Shown here piece by piece: positions 22,401 to 30,444 of a stretch of 64,000 nucleotides of DNA. The notes under the pieces are model-generated. The model made no database searches and was not told where the DNA came from. It saw only the letters and a program-made list of their open reading frames with translations. How positions within the stretch are numbered: the stretch's first letter is position 1; every line of letters begins with the position of its first letter. The stretch covers positions 20,318,606-20,382,605 of the forward strand of contig CAXKWD010000003.1 of the NCBI GenBank assembly GCA_964059195.1, written 5' to 3'. A program made the position numbers and the translations under genes. The DNA comes from Ectobius pallidus (taxonomy: Eukaryota; Arthropoda; Insecta; Blattodea; Ectobiidae).

Positions 22401-24342
22401 CTTTGGGAGGCTACGGGATTGGAAGCGGACTTACCGGCTACAGCGGAACAGGCTTGGCTGGCCTGGCTGCTGCTACTCCTGTGGGACCCAGTCATGCTAT
22501 CAAGCAGATTCCTGCACCAGCACTGGGGCTGGCCCCACTGCATTCATATTACAGGCCTGGTCCAGTGTATCCCCAGTATGGCCAATATGGCCAGTATGCC
22601 CCTGTGCCCCATGGACACGTGTTGGGGACCTCCATCCACACCACCATCACCAAGCAGGTAAAATACTCCAAACTTCAATGCAATAATAAATACCGGTAGA
22701 TTAAAATGTAAATTTTATGTGTACACGAAACAACAGGCATGGGAAAAGCTTCACAGCAAAATTAAAACCAGATTACAAAAGTAGGAAGAATCACAAACAC
22801 AAAATCAGGGGTAGATCTCAGAGAACAAATATTGCCAAATTTTCTTTTTTAAATAGAAAGGTTCAGGATTGGAATGACCTGCAGAAACCGTAAACGTAAC
22901 GTCGTAACGCCAAAATTATTAAAAATATATTGATTAGGGTATGTGATAAGAATGAATAATATTATGTAGTTATGTTTGTAAATATTTTATATGCTTTAGT
23001 TTTGAATGGACAGAGATTTTTTTTAAATTATTAATACTTATATTGATAGGGTATTGGTAGGTATGTATTTAGATGACTTGTGACATTTAATGTGTGTAAT
23101 TGAATGTATAGTGTGTCATGTGTGTATATACAGGGTGGAAGTGGTATAAGTGCAAAAATTTTGACAGCGTGTCCCTTGGGTAGAATACAACACAAAATGC
23201 AAATAACAGTTTGGTGGGAAGTGAATACTTTTAGAGATAAAAAGGGTTTTGCCTAAAATGTTTACTCCTGCTTTACTCAATAAGTATCACTCGTACTAAC
23301 CTAATTTTTAATGATTTAATTAAATAAATTTATTAGGAATGTTTTTTTTCCTTTGCAGTTTTGCTATACAATTGATGGTTTTCATGTAAATGAAATACAA
23401 ATATTAGCACTTTTCGTAACTCAAAGGCGTACATGAACACTTTAAAACAATATGTTGCCATGAGAACTGATTTGCATTTGATAAATTCTTTCTAATATAT
23501 TACCATAAAATAGGCACTAAATTGAGTACCATTCTGGTACTTAATAAAAAGTTGAGATTAAGGTATTACGTGAGCCTAATTATTTTACTAGGCTATGTTC
23601 CTACTGTCAATTATTGTAAAGCCGATTCTCAAAACATTCACTTAGCCAGACATGCTGAGATGTTTGAATTAACAGCGGAATAAACATTACTAAAATCTGT
23701 CAGAAATATTTTATTACAAATATGACAAATTTTTAAAATATGCACAAATAATTTAATACCATGCAAATATGTTTTATCGCGAAACTAGCAAAATATGCAA
23801 CAATATGCAAATGAAACCATTAATTTTCTGTTATTTCTTTCATATTTTGTAGACATTTTAACACTAGCATGCAATAGAGTGCATTATTATAAATAAGATT
23901 TTTCATAAACTTCCGGGCCCTAGTTTTAATGCTGAACTAATATTTCTGTTTGCAGGTGGCGGTACCACACCCCGTCCCTTACCCCGTCACGGTTGAGAAA
24001 CACGTCCCTGTCCCAGTCCCTGCGCCGTATGCAGTCCCTGTGCCACGTCCTTACCCTGTAGCCGTGCCTAAGCCATACGCCGTGCCCGTAGAGCGGCCCT
24101 ACCCAGTGCCCGTGGAGAGACCGTATCCCGTAGCAGTTCCCCATGCAGTCCCTGTACCCGTAGCAAAGCCGTATCCAGTGCCGTATCCTCAACCCGTAGC
24201 AGTGCCCGTAGCGAAACCGTATCCAGTGCACGTGCCCAAACCTGTTCCAGTGCCAGGCATCACTGTGGCCAGACCTATTCTTGATCCTGTTCACCTTGCA
24301 CACTACGGCCATGGCTACGGCTACCATGGATACCACCATTAA
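8248..24342 (+). CDS. Secreted low-complexity Val/Pro-rich cuticle-type protein (spliced, 259 aa)
   Basis: Coding exons 8248-8259, 22277-22657 and 23956-24342, all joined in phase 0. The N-terminus is a typical signal peptide (MKAALCICVMILVVAIRA, then ED). A charged stretch ending in the dibasic KDKR at residues 29-32 could be a processing site. Next comes a Gly/Tyr/Leu-rich segment (about 33-75), then a Pro/Tyr segment with YGQYGQY, and from residue 132 a run of Val-Pro-Tyr-Pro dipeptide-type repeats ending in a His/Gly/Tyr-rich tail (YGYHGYHH). Insect low-complexity cuticular proteins have this layout: signal, GYG part, then a TKQV/VPVPxPYPV part. I infer an extracellular structural role in cuticle or a similar matrix. 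No chitin-binding (Rebers-Riddiford) motif is visible, so binding to chitin is not shown. A non-cuticular secreted matrix protein remains possible. Confidence 0.85.
8418..8775 (+). repeat. Dispersed repeat (CTCGTTACTGGA), copy 1
   Basis: About 350 bp in intron 1 matches 56505-56835 in the same orientation with many substitutions. Shared words include CAAGCCAGTTCATGTGCTTT, ATTGGTAGCATTGGT and AGTATGCCGTGATCT. Ends and class unknown. Confidence 0.7.
8978..9410 (+). mobile_element. tRNA-derived SINE, copy 1
   Basis: It begins with a partial tRNA-like head (pol III B-box-like GGGTTCGATTCC near 8995). A body follows containing GGGACAAGTTACCTAGGTG and CCGGGGAGGCCCTCCATGTC, and the element ends in an (AAAG)n tail at 9385-9410. 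A near full-length copy lies on the opposite strand at 28819-29265, including the extra 5' tRNA part missing here. It lies in intron 1 of the cuticle-type gene. Confidence 0.85.
9411..9760 (+). repeat. Dispersed repeat family (GAGAACTGATTTGCATTTG), copy
   Basis: Matches 23425-23560 and 26205-26225, with shared words CAATATGTTGCCATGAGAAC and ATAGGCACTA. A right part near 9650-9735 with ACACACGGATAGACATTTTT resembles 33020-33110. It starts directly after the SINE tail. No coding capacity. Confidence 0.6.
9761..11373. other. Intron 1 stretch, no exon recognised
   Basis: No coding-like frame. 9964-10004 (ATAGTATAACAGTAGCGAAG) recurs in reverse complement at about 11066 and more loosely at 46672, so it is old repeat material. 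Only AT-rich filler otherwise. Confidence 0.4.
11374..12902 (+). mobile_element. Composite non-autonomous Helitron with three tandem body copies
   Basis: It starts A|TCTATCTTTATATTAAT and ends with hairpin GCGGGCGAAGCCGCGGG and CTAG|T at 12899-12902, the A-TC...CTAG-T arrangement of Helitrons. The body recurs three times: 11674-11975, 12243-12560 and 12560-12890, each with ACACGGAAGA and GGGCCAAGGAACTCGAATCT. Internal copies of the 3' hairpin at 11945 and 12551 lack CTAG. No Rep/helicase is encoded. Confidence 0.8.
13345..13425 (-). mobile_element. Remnant of a tRNA-derived SINE head
   Basis: On the minus strand a B-box-like GGTTGGAATCCCGCC follows an A-box-like region. Only about 80 bp resemble a tRNA head; there is no clear tail. 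Confidence 0.35.
13820..14476 (+). mobile_element. hAT-like MITE (CAGGGCCGTAGC family), copy A
   Basis: Ends CAGGGCCGTAGCAAGG and TAGCTACGGCCCTG, with a perfect 8-bp duplication GTCCGCAG (13812-13819, 14477-14484). 657 bp, no transposase. Nested in the minus-strand Helitron, so it inserted later. Copy B at 47888-48542 is nearly the same length in the opposite orientation. Confidence 0.93.
15833..16330 (-). repeat. Dispersed repeat family (GCCGTAAGCG), copy 2
   Basis: Reverse complement of 1743-2185. Shared blocks are GGTACTTACGAATATTGTTG, CGTGCAAAAAATAGCT and TGCCGTAAGCGCATAA. It contains extra sequence near 15985-16060, absent from copy 1. Confidence 0.7.
16396..16880 (-). repeat. Dispersed repeat family (GGTAGATTT ends), copy 1
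   Basis: Reverse complement of 31864-32760. Shared words include CTTTCATATCTTTACGTTTC, CGGACAAGTTCGTTAATG and TTCACAGTGACACCAACGAT. Both ends carry GGTAGATTT-type words, suggesting terminal repeats of a DNA transposon, but no target duplication was confirmed. Confidence 0.65.
17390..18053 (+). mobile_element. Non-autonomous Helitron with expanded (TC)n(TA)n near its 5' end
   Basis: The 3' end is TTATCGCGGGCGAAGCCGC, GGGCGCCTG and CTAG (18050-18053) followed by T. The 5' part AAGAGGCTTTGTCCTGACTG at about 17451 matches the start of the copy at 21516. The exact 5' base is hidden in a (TC)n then (TA)n microsatellite at 17385-17451. No protein. Confidence 0.7.
18246..18415. repeat. Nested foldback element
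   Basis: Outer arms CCGGTTGTCGACCAAGAGCT (18246) and AGCTCTTGGTCGACAACCGG (to 18415). Inside, a second palindrome has arms TAGGAGTTGTAAGACA (18281) and TGTCTTACAACTCCTA (to 18342). One small palindromic MITE inserted in another is the simplest reading. No clear target duplication. Confidence 0.75.
18416..19385. other. Intron 1 stretch, no exon recognised
   Basis: Contains a solitary arm of the GTACAGGTAGGGG palindrome (18493; compare 49721-49808). At 19190-19230 there is a CTGATGATGACGACAGAG ... GCCGAAAGCTCGG motif like those found near retroelement 3' ends. No coding frame. Confidence 0.35.
19386..19475. repeat. (TGA)n(TAA)n microsatellite
   Basis: Trinucleotide tract of TGA units, then TAA/AAT units, about 90 bp, directly before a SINE. 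Confidence 0.95.
19494..19795 (+). mobile_element. tRNA-derived SINE, second family
   Basis: The head has an A-box-like TAGCGTAGTAGTTGAGGCGC and a B-box GGTTCAATTCTC, spaced as in a tRNA. The body includes GGCGGCCGGTGCGTAGGGCTG and has no coding potential. Different from the 8978 family. The 3' end is approximate. Confidence 0.75.
20299..20924. mobile_element. TA-flanked DNA transposon (CCGTATTTTACGGAC family)
   Basis: Terminal repeats CCGTATTTTACGGACCATAA and TTATAGTCCGTAAAATACGG sit between TA duplications (20297-98, 20925-26). A second inner match (AAGACGCAC and GTGCGTCTTAT) extends them. 626 bp, non-coding. The TA target fits the Tc1/mariner superfamily. Confidence 0.85.
21516..22213 (+). 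mobile_element. Non-autonomous Helitron, intact ends
   Basis: A|TCTTATAATAATAAGAGG at the 5' end and GGGCACCTGCTAG|T at the 3' end, with hairpin CGCGGGCGAAGCTGCGGG just before. 698 bp with no Rep/helicase. Its 3' end is only 63 bp upstream of exon 2 of the cuticle-type gene, so the acceptor region of intron 1 abuts it. Confidence 0.88.
22277..22657 (+). CDS. Coding exon 2 of the cuticle-type gene
   Basis: Acceptor TTGTTATAG ends at 22276; donor CAG|GTAAAA starts at 22658. 127 codons in phase 0. Encodes most of the signal peptide, the KDKR site and the Gly/Tyr-rich half, ending in HTTITKQ. Confidence 0.88.
22720..22905 (+). mobile_element. LINE reverse transcriptase C-terminal remnant
   Basis: A broken frame reads RNHKHKIRG...NRKVQDWNDLQKP. 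This resembles the end of LINE ORF2 proteins (basic stretch, then xRxVxDWNxLP). Short and frameshifted. Lies in intron 2 of the cuticle-type gene. Confidence 0.5.
23128..23560. repeat. Repeat debris in intron 2
   Basis: At 23130 a TA is followed by CAGGGTGGAAGTGG, a possible single terminal repeat. 23400-23560 matches the GAGAACTGATTTGCATTTG family (copy at 9411). No complete element can be delimited. Confidence 0.5.
23956..24342 (+). CDS. Coding exon 3 of the cuticle-type gene (Val/Pro-rich)
   Basis: Acceptor TTTCTGTTTGCAG ends at 23955. 128 codons plus TAA at 24340-24342. It is made almost wholly of PYPV, PVPV and AVPV-type repeats, with a His/Tyr/Gly tail. The opposite strand is also open, as expected from repeat composition, and is not a gene. 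Confidence 0.9.
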   Translation: MAVPHPVPYPVTVEKHVPVPVPAPYAVPVPRPYPVAVPKPYAVPVERPYPVPVERPYPVAVPHAVPVPVAKPYPVPYPQPVAVPVAKPYPVHVPKPVPVPGITVARPILDPVHLAHYGHGYGYHGYHH

Positions 24343-24423
24343 ACATCAGGTAAGTGACAATAATAGTGCATTAAGGGCAGTCAGTCATAGGAGAGAGGTT
24401 CTATCTGGCGCTGTGAATTGAAC

Positions 24424-24540
24424 TCTGGCGTAGCTCGGTTGGTAAGAGCATTGGCACGGATAGCCAAAGGTCCTGGGGTCGTGTCAGGGGAATTTTTCTC
24501 CTATAATATTATCGTGTAGTGTTCAACAGAGACAATAATC
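24424..24540 (+). mobile_element. tRNA-derived SINE fragment, third family
   Basis: GGCGTAGCTCGGTTGGTAAG is a D-arm-like start. TTGGC-ACGGATA-GCCAA forms an anticodon-like arm, and AGGTCCTGGGGTCG is a decayed B-box. It ends in TTTTTCTCCTATAATATTA. A SINE head rather than a working tRNA gene. Confidence 0.6.
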
Positions 24541-24571
24541 TGTGGTACATGAATGCTTCTGCATATATCTA

Positions 24572-25118
24572 CAGGGTGTTAATAAATAACACCGAAATAT
24601 TTTACCTGTGTATAGAGGGGTCAGACAAGCAACTTTTATTATGAAATGTTTGCTCTATGACATAAAATGTGTATGCTACAGGGCATTAAAGTCATTATAA
24701 TTTGGTGCTCATAAATCAATAATTACGCAAAATAGGGTTAAAATGTTCATTAAATTGACTTCATGCCTTCCTAATGATCGATAAAAACCTGACTCTTAAT
24801 CATTCGTCAACAGCTATATCATAATTTAGTGTTCACATAATCTGCAAAATTTACAGACTAATCACATGACTGGTCGCCACTGCATTAGTCTTTTTTTTTA
24901 TTATTATTTATAACTACTGACTACAGTGTTAACAGCTAAGTTCCTTTGTTTTGCCTTTTTTCTAATGTTAGAAGTCGGTGGCAGCCATGCCCTGAGAGAT
25001 ATTATGCAGTAACAGTAAAAATTGAATCCATAGAGCAAAAATCTCCTAATAAAAGTTGCTTGTCTATGTCCCCTCTATACACAGGTAAAATATTTCGGTG
25101 TTATACTTTAACACCCTG
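24572..25118. mobile_element. TA-flanked DNA transposon (CAGGGTGTTAA family)
   Basis: Terminal repeats of about 70 bp: CAGGGTGTTAATAAATAAC on the left, TTATACTTTAACACCCTG on the right, with shared inner words CCTGTGTATAGAGGGG and CCCCTCTATACACAGG. TA duplications at 24570-71 and 25119-20. 547 bp, non-coding. Confidence 0.85.
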
Positions 25119-25324
25119 TATAATAATAAAAGTGCGGTTTTTATAGTGAACTGTAGGACATTAGCACATGGTCATCGACCGCCCCTGTTCCACTCTAAGG
25201 AAATTGTGTGAAATCATTTGCATGTTTAAGGGGATTTCGAGTAAACAGTATACCCTTAAGTGTATTTTGAGACGAATTAATTGCAGCCAGAATACTGATA
25301 AGGTTTTCAACATGTGTCTTTCAG

Positions 25325-25495
25325 AAAGCTCCTGTCTGCAATCCAGGATTCTGAACTGGGAATCATCGAAGTTGCAGCCACGAGAGCAGAGAGATCATCA
25401 TCAGTATCTTCATCATCCTCTTCATTCAATTCATTTTAATACTTATTGTATTTCTTAATGTACAAAATAATAAATGCCATTATTTTTAGAAAACA
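25325..25495 (+). other. 3'-UTR exon 4 of the cuticle-type gene
   Basis: Non-coding terminal exon after acceptor TCTTTCAG, containing CATCATCAGTATCTTCATC. It ends about 20 nt after AATAAA at 25469-25474. Confidence 0.65.
25469..25474 (+). terminator. Polyadenylation signal AATAAA
   Basis: AATAAA in the fourth exon, in the right place to end the cuticle-type transcript near 25490. Confidence 0.6.
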
Positions 25496-25499
25496 GTTT

Positions 25500-27058
25500 T
25501 TCTGTTGAAATCTTACTTTTTACGATTGAGAAATTCACCTTATATTGCCGATAACTCAGCGTAAATCCATTATATGTCCCCCATTTCCTCACATCCCCAA
25601 AGCGAATGTGCTCCCTAATATCAAACCTCATGTCCCGATTGTTCTCCTTTTAGTTTTCTTCACAATTAGGATCCTGTTTTTCGGTGAATAAAACTGTTAA
25701 ATTCGGTACAAATGTTGTGTTAATTATCGCATAAGAACCAAATAGATTTATGGGTCCTGTGGTGCAAAGTATTGCATTATTCTACAAAAAATATCAAATC
25801 ACCTTGGAATTTAGGCCTTTCATAGAATAGATTTCAACAGTTCTTACCAGTTAACTATTAAAACTTGAGTGTAGTGTAGATAAACTAGCAAACCGGGGAT
25901 TAAAATTCAGCTATTTTTTTATGTTGAAATAAAATATAAAATAAGATCAGGTAAACTGATGTAACAAAGTGCCAAAATACTTTTGTTTAATCAGTAATAA
26001 TTGCAATTATATGCAGAAACTAAGTTTTTTTTAATCGATTTCCGAGTTAAGCTCCAGATCGATTCATTAAGCAGGGCTTATGGAAGAATAAGATCTAGTT
26101 TGAAAAGCATATGTAAAGGAATACGTTGGTAATGTTATTTATCAAAGCTAACTGTATTGCAACTTCCAAAGCCGTATATGAAATCTGTAAAACAATATGT
26201 CATGAGAACTGATTTGCATTTTGTTGGAGAAAGCTATAGGTTTTACTAGCATTTTTCTACGTGTCTAGTAAGTTTGTATATTCAAACGCTCCGCTAAGTC
26301 TATTCCTGCTGAGCCAGCAATCTCAGCGCATTGATACAAGTTATTTACGCCTTTTCTGTGGTAATTGGCACAATCCGCCAATTCTTTCCCGCGTGTGTTT
26401 GTCATTTCCTGTGTGGGCATCTGCTTACGGCTTACCCACGCCAGTTAGTTGTGAAGATGCAGCAGCCTGCACTAGACGCTTGGCACAATTGCTCCTGTGT
26501 GTAGGACAATAGCCAGGTTGCAGGCTTTATTACTCATTTTATTTTCCACACCAATTTGCTCCTTTAGTATTAGGCAGCTCGCGTGTGAAGTTCCGGGATT
26601 CATATTGTATTTCAGTGCAAATTACAATTATCTCTAGTCGCCACGTGTATTCGAAACAAAGAACTTGGCACTAGCGCTTATAGAATCTACTTGGCGGGAG
26701 CGGTGTATTGCTCCTAGCAACAGTAACTGTGTCTAACTACATATTGTATTCCTGTGTTAAGTGTTCATATAATTCACATTATTCAGAGTTCAGGCTTCCT
26801 GAAAATATATTATTGCAAACCCTCAAATCTAAATCTCTGCTTCAGCGACCTACAGTCCATTCTCTCTTTCCCTTTTAATTTTAAGTGGTTCAAATACCTG
26901 GTCCTCCGAAAACCTACTAATTAACCTATAATTTATTACATCCTCTCGGATTCCCTTCACATTTGATAAATTCTTTCTAATATAATACCAAAAAGTAGGC
27001 ACTAATTGAGTAGTTTACTTTTATAGTGGTGTGTGAGGCCTCACGTCCATGGTTACGT

Positions 27059-27061
<3 letters not shown>
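25500..27061. other. Intergenic with repeat copies, no gene recognised
   Basis: 25930-26230 is a plus-strand copy of the TTTGTTTAATCAG family, with CAGGTAAACTGATGTAACAA and GATTCATTAAGCAGGGCTTA shared with 46411-46660. 26950-27010 matches ATAAATTCTTTCTAATATA of the 9411 family. 26255-26740 is somewhat richer in GC but has no supportable exon. Confidence 0.5.

Positions 27062-27118
<57 letters not shown>
27062..27118. repeat. Homopolymer of 57 T
   Basis: Uninterrupted run of T. On the minus strand it would be a poly(A) tail, so a retroposed 3' end on that strand is possible. Length may be affected by sequencing. Confidence 0.95.
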
Positions 27119-27119
<1 letters not shown>

Positions 27120-27319
27120 TTAGTTTGTTTTGTTTAAGTTTACGGTTTTGTGAACAGCAATGAACGGCTGGAACCATCAAAAACTGTTAAGCCAATAGTT
27201 TTAAAACTACGTGATGGCAGTTATGATGAAATTATTTCAGTGAAGTTTTGCAGTGAATGTTTTGAGAGAATTACTGTATGTCTCAAGAGGAAAATGTTTT
27301 AAATTAAGATTCTGCGATT

Positions 27320-28335
27320 TTGAAGACTAATGGGTTCATACCCCATCTATAGAGCATGAACTCTCTTCTCTAATGCCCAATAATTCCCCAAAAATCCTTT
27401 TTCTTTTAATACTCTTGCTAGGAGTATTTATTACAATTTCCTCTAATTCCTGATTAGGAGCTTGAATAGGCCTAGAAATTAATTTATTGTCATTTATTCC
27501 TATTATATCAAACAGAAATAATATTTTCACAACTGAAGCATCCCTTAAATATTTCCTAATCCAAGCATTTGCTTCAGTAAGATTATTATTCCTCATTTTG
27601 ATAAAAGGATTTCTAGAAAACCTTTTCTCCCTAAATAATATTCACTTAACAAATATTATTCTGTCAGCTCCATTATTAATAAAAAGAGGAGCCTCGCCCT
27701 TTCACTGATGATTTCCAAGAGTTATAGAAGGATTAGAATGAAATAATTGCTTCATTTTAATAACAATTCAAAAAATTGCCCCACTATCTCTTATTTCATA
27801 TTCCTTAACTATAGATTCCTTCATATTCATTATCATCATACTGTCTATCGCTACTGGTGCCATTGGTGGCTACAACCAAATTTCCATCCGAAAAATTCTT
27901 ACTTACTCATCTATTAATCATATCGGTTGAATTTTAACTGCAATATCTATTGAAAATAATTATTGATGATTATATTTTTCAATTTACATTCTACTAACCT
28001 ATACAATTATCCTAATCATTAAACCATTTCAAATCTCCACAATTAATCAAATTCAACCAGTTATAAAAAATAAGTCAATCATAAAATTTCTTATATTTTC
28101 TTCACTTCTCTCACTTGGCGGTTTACCTCCTTTTCTAGGCTTTCTCCCTAAATGAATTATTATTCAATCTTTAACATTAAATGAAGATTACTCATTAATC
28201 ATCCTAATAGTTACTTTCTCATTAATTACATTGTACTACTACTTACGTGTTTCTTATACATCTCTACTAATATTAAATTCAGAATGTAGTTGAAATTCAA
28301 CTAACCCTGAATATAATCATACTTACATAATATTA
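27320..28335 (+). pseudogene. Nuclear copy of mitochondrial tRNA-Met and ND2 (NUMT)
   Basis: The stretch ATGGG-TTCATAC-CCCAT (27332-27348) is the anticodon arm of insect mitochondrial tRNA-Met, with its T-arm after it. From 27373 an open frame of about 319 codons follows if TGA is read as Trp, ATA as Met and AGA as Ser. It reads as insect ND2: PNNSPKILFLL, NSWLGAWMGLEINLLSF, TTEASLKYFL, GGLPPFLGFLPKW, and near the end NPEYNHTYMM. In the nuclear code it is broken by many TGA codons, so it cannot make the protein there. ND2 is a complex I subunit in mitochondria. The end of the gene is lost in an ATT repeat at 28332. The absence of frameshifts suggests a recent insertion. Assembly contamination is the alternative. 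Confidence 0.93.
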
Positions 28336-28375
28336 TTATTATATTATTATTATTATATTATTATTATTATTAACA
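28332..28375. repeat. (ATT)n-type microsatellite at NUMT end
   Basis: TATTAT/ATTATT tract of about 45 bp marks the right edge of the mitochondrial match. Confidence 0.8.
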
Positions 28376-28818
28376 TAGATTTAAGCATATTTTTGATCAT
28401 ATAACAAAAAATTTAAGCCATTACGTTTCTTTATGAAAATCAGCAACTTTACCAAAGGTTTTTGCAAAACACGGTAGCCTACTTCAACATATAACAAATA
28501 TAAGCCAACAACTTTTCACATCTCGTTTCACAATAGAAACATTGCTTACCACGGATGTACCAGCATTTAATTGTAATAATATATTCCTTCAAATAGTCTA
28601 CTGCAGCCGAGATTTTACTGGCAGCAGCTCCAATTCAATGTTTCCGGCTTGGATTGAAATTTCCTCGGGATTATCACTCATATTTTCATAAGCTTTTCAT
28701 AAAAATTATTTTAAGTTCTTCCTCAAATAAATTAATAGGTAGTAGTACTATTGTCGTATTGTACCCTTCTGAGTATTACTTGCATTATTATAATTTATAT
28801 TGTATTCTATTGGTATAA

Positions 28819-29265
28819 CTCTCTCTCTTTACCTTAGTTTCATCTCTCCCTTTTAGGGATATTTAAGCGACCCAAGCCGTCTGGGCCTTACAGGGCCGCG
28901 ATCTGTCGGGAGAGGGATTATCTATGGATCACATACATACTTTTTTGACCAGACAAAGATATGGAGGGCCTCCCCGGATGAGTGATCAGCCCAATGCCGG
29001 GGCCACCTCCGAGACAACACGAACACATAGGACGAGACACACTATGCACACACACACACAATCGAAACAAGGCGAGGATGGGATGAAGATGATAATGACG
29101 GCCAGATGATAGCCGGGGACCACAAGGGCGTAAAGTTAGTTGACATTTGTCTTACAGGTAAGGAAAAACCCCACCTAGGTAACTTGTCCCGACCAGGATT
29201 TAAACCCAAGCCCGCTGCGTGAGAGGAGCGAACGCATCCCTTACGCACTGCGGTGGACACACAGG
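28819..29265 (-). mobile_element. tRNA-derived SINE, copy 2 (near full length)
   Basis: On the minus strand it starts GTCCACCGCAGTGCGTAAGG. The B-box-like GGGTTTAAATCC and body GGGACAAGTTACCTAGGTGG follow, and it ends in a GAGAGAG-type tail at 28820. About 85-90% like 8978-9410 by eye, in the opposite orientation. Confidence 0.85.
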
Positions 29266-29269
29266 TATT

Positions 29270-30436
29270 ATGTGTATTTTATTGTACTATAATAATTAGA
29301 AAATATGTCTATTGCAACTAACTATAGCTCATGGTATGAATAAAAGACTGACTGATATATTATTACTGGACTTCGGATTTTAGGTAAAAACTTATTTTAA
29401 TCCTTAAGTGATATATGGACGAAAACTTGTATATGCATGTTTCATAAGTGACTATGCCTAAAACTGATACTTTTATAGGACCTAAAACAGCCTATTTTAC
29501 GTTAGAGCCTAATATTGCCTTTTTGCTTATTTTTCCTCTAAAGTTCAAAATAAGTTACTTTTTGTTATAAATCCTAGCATTTATTTTCAGTTCGTACTAA
29601 ATTTTTAGCTCGGAATGTGCAGTACATGACACATTTGTGACGTGGTTAAATAGTAAGGAATGTTTCGTCTTCAGTAGAAAAATTCCTTGGAATCCCCAAG
29701 AAAATGTAGTGCTTTTCTCCCGACTTCCACATCCAGAAAAGAAAACTTCTCTGAATCACTGAGGGATACAAGGGGTTGAATATGCTAGTATGATATGCGT
29801 AGCTTCTGGCCGCAGGGATTAGGTTTTCACTGTTATGGTAGTAATACAGGCCCTAGTAATAGGTCTATATAATTCTGTGTACTATAGGCCTACATCTGTG
29901 TTTTATCATGATTATTGATTAATGGTGACTTCAACACATATAATATTCTGCATTGCAATTGAGATATTTCAGAAAACTGGCAACTTAACGATTTTATAAG
30001 AGACTATTTTCCAATTTTTAGAGCCTATTTTAGGTACCTAAAACAGCATTTTTAGCGACCTAAAAGTCCGAAGTCTAGTCATTACACCATAACCCCACCC
30101 AACATAGAGATAAATTACAAGGAAAATAAAAGGGACTTTCCAGCATTTAAAATTCATTAGAGCACGCGGATTTACTTTCACGAGTTGGCGGATCTGATAA
30201 AATCTCGGAGGGCAATGTCATTGTCAATTCTATGCATCACCACAAAATACTTTCTATGCACAGTTTATATTCCGTACATCTGTCCACTACAGGGTCGGGC
30301 AAACCGGTGTTGGCAATTAACATTGCGTGTTTCTTATCTGACTGTTCAGGATCAACTTAATCTGTGTATTCTCTTATTCTTTTCCTCAGTCCTCTCTTCT
30401 TCCTCTCCCTGCGCTAAGCTACGGATATGACCTGCT
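29270..30436. other. Intergenic, no gene recognised
   Basis: No coding-like frame. 29376-29540 and 29985-30080 share TTTTAGGTNCCTAAAA and 'CCTAAAACAGC' words in mirrored order, with GGACTTCGG (29370) answering CCGAAGTC (30070). This suggests an old TIR element of about 700 bp, with no target duplication checked. Confidence 0.4.
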
Positions 30437-30444
30437 CATCTCAT

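Larger units (their letters stand above)
24350..25324 (+). other. 3'-UTR intron of the cuticle-type gene
   Basis: A strong donor CAG|GTAAGT begins 8 nt after the stop codon. Acceptor GTCTTTCAG ends at 25324. The intron carries a SINE head and a TIR element. The short distance from the stop should avoid nonsense-mediated decay. Confidence 0.7.

Noticed and set aside
22277..22543. 88-codon minus-strand frame opposite exon 2 and a second plus-strand frame at 22359
   Set aside because: They are shadows of the Gly/Tyr-rich coding exon; repeats keep other frames open.
23926..24339. 137-codon minus-strand frame opposite exon 3
   Set aside because: Low-complexity shadow of the Val/Pro repeats; no splice sites or family likeness.
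27062..27180. Poly-Lys frame on the minus strand
   Set aside because: Translation of a 57-nt homopolymer.
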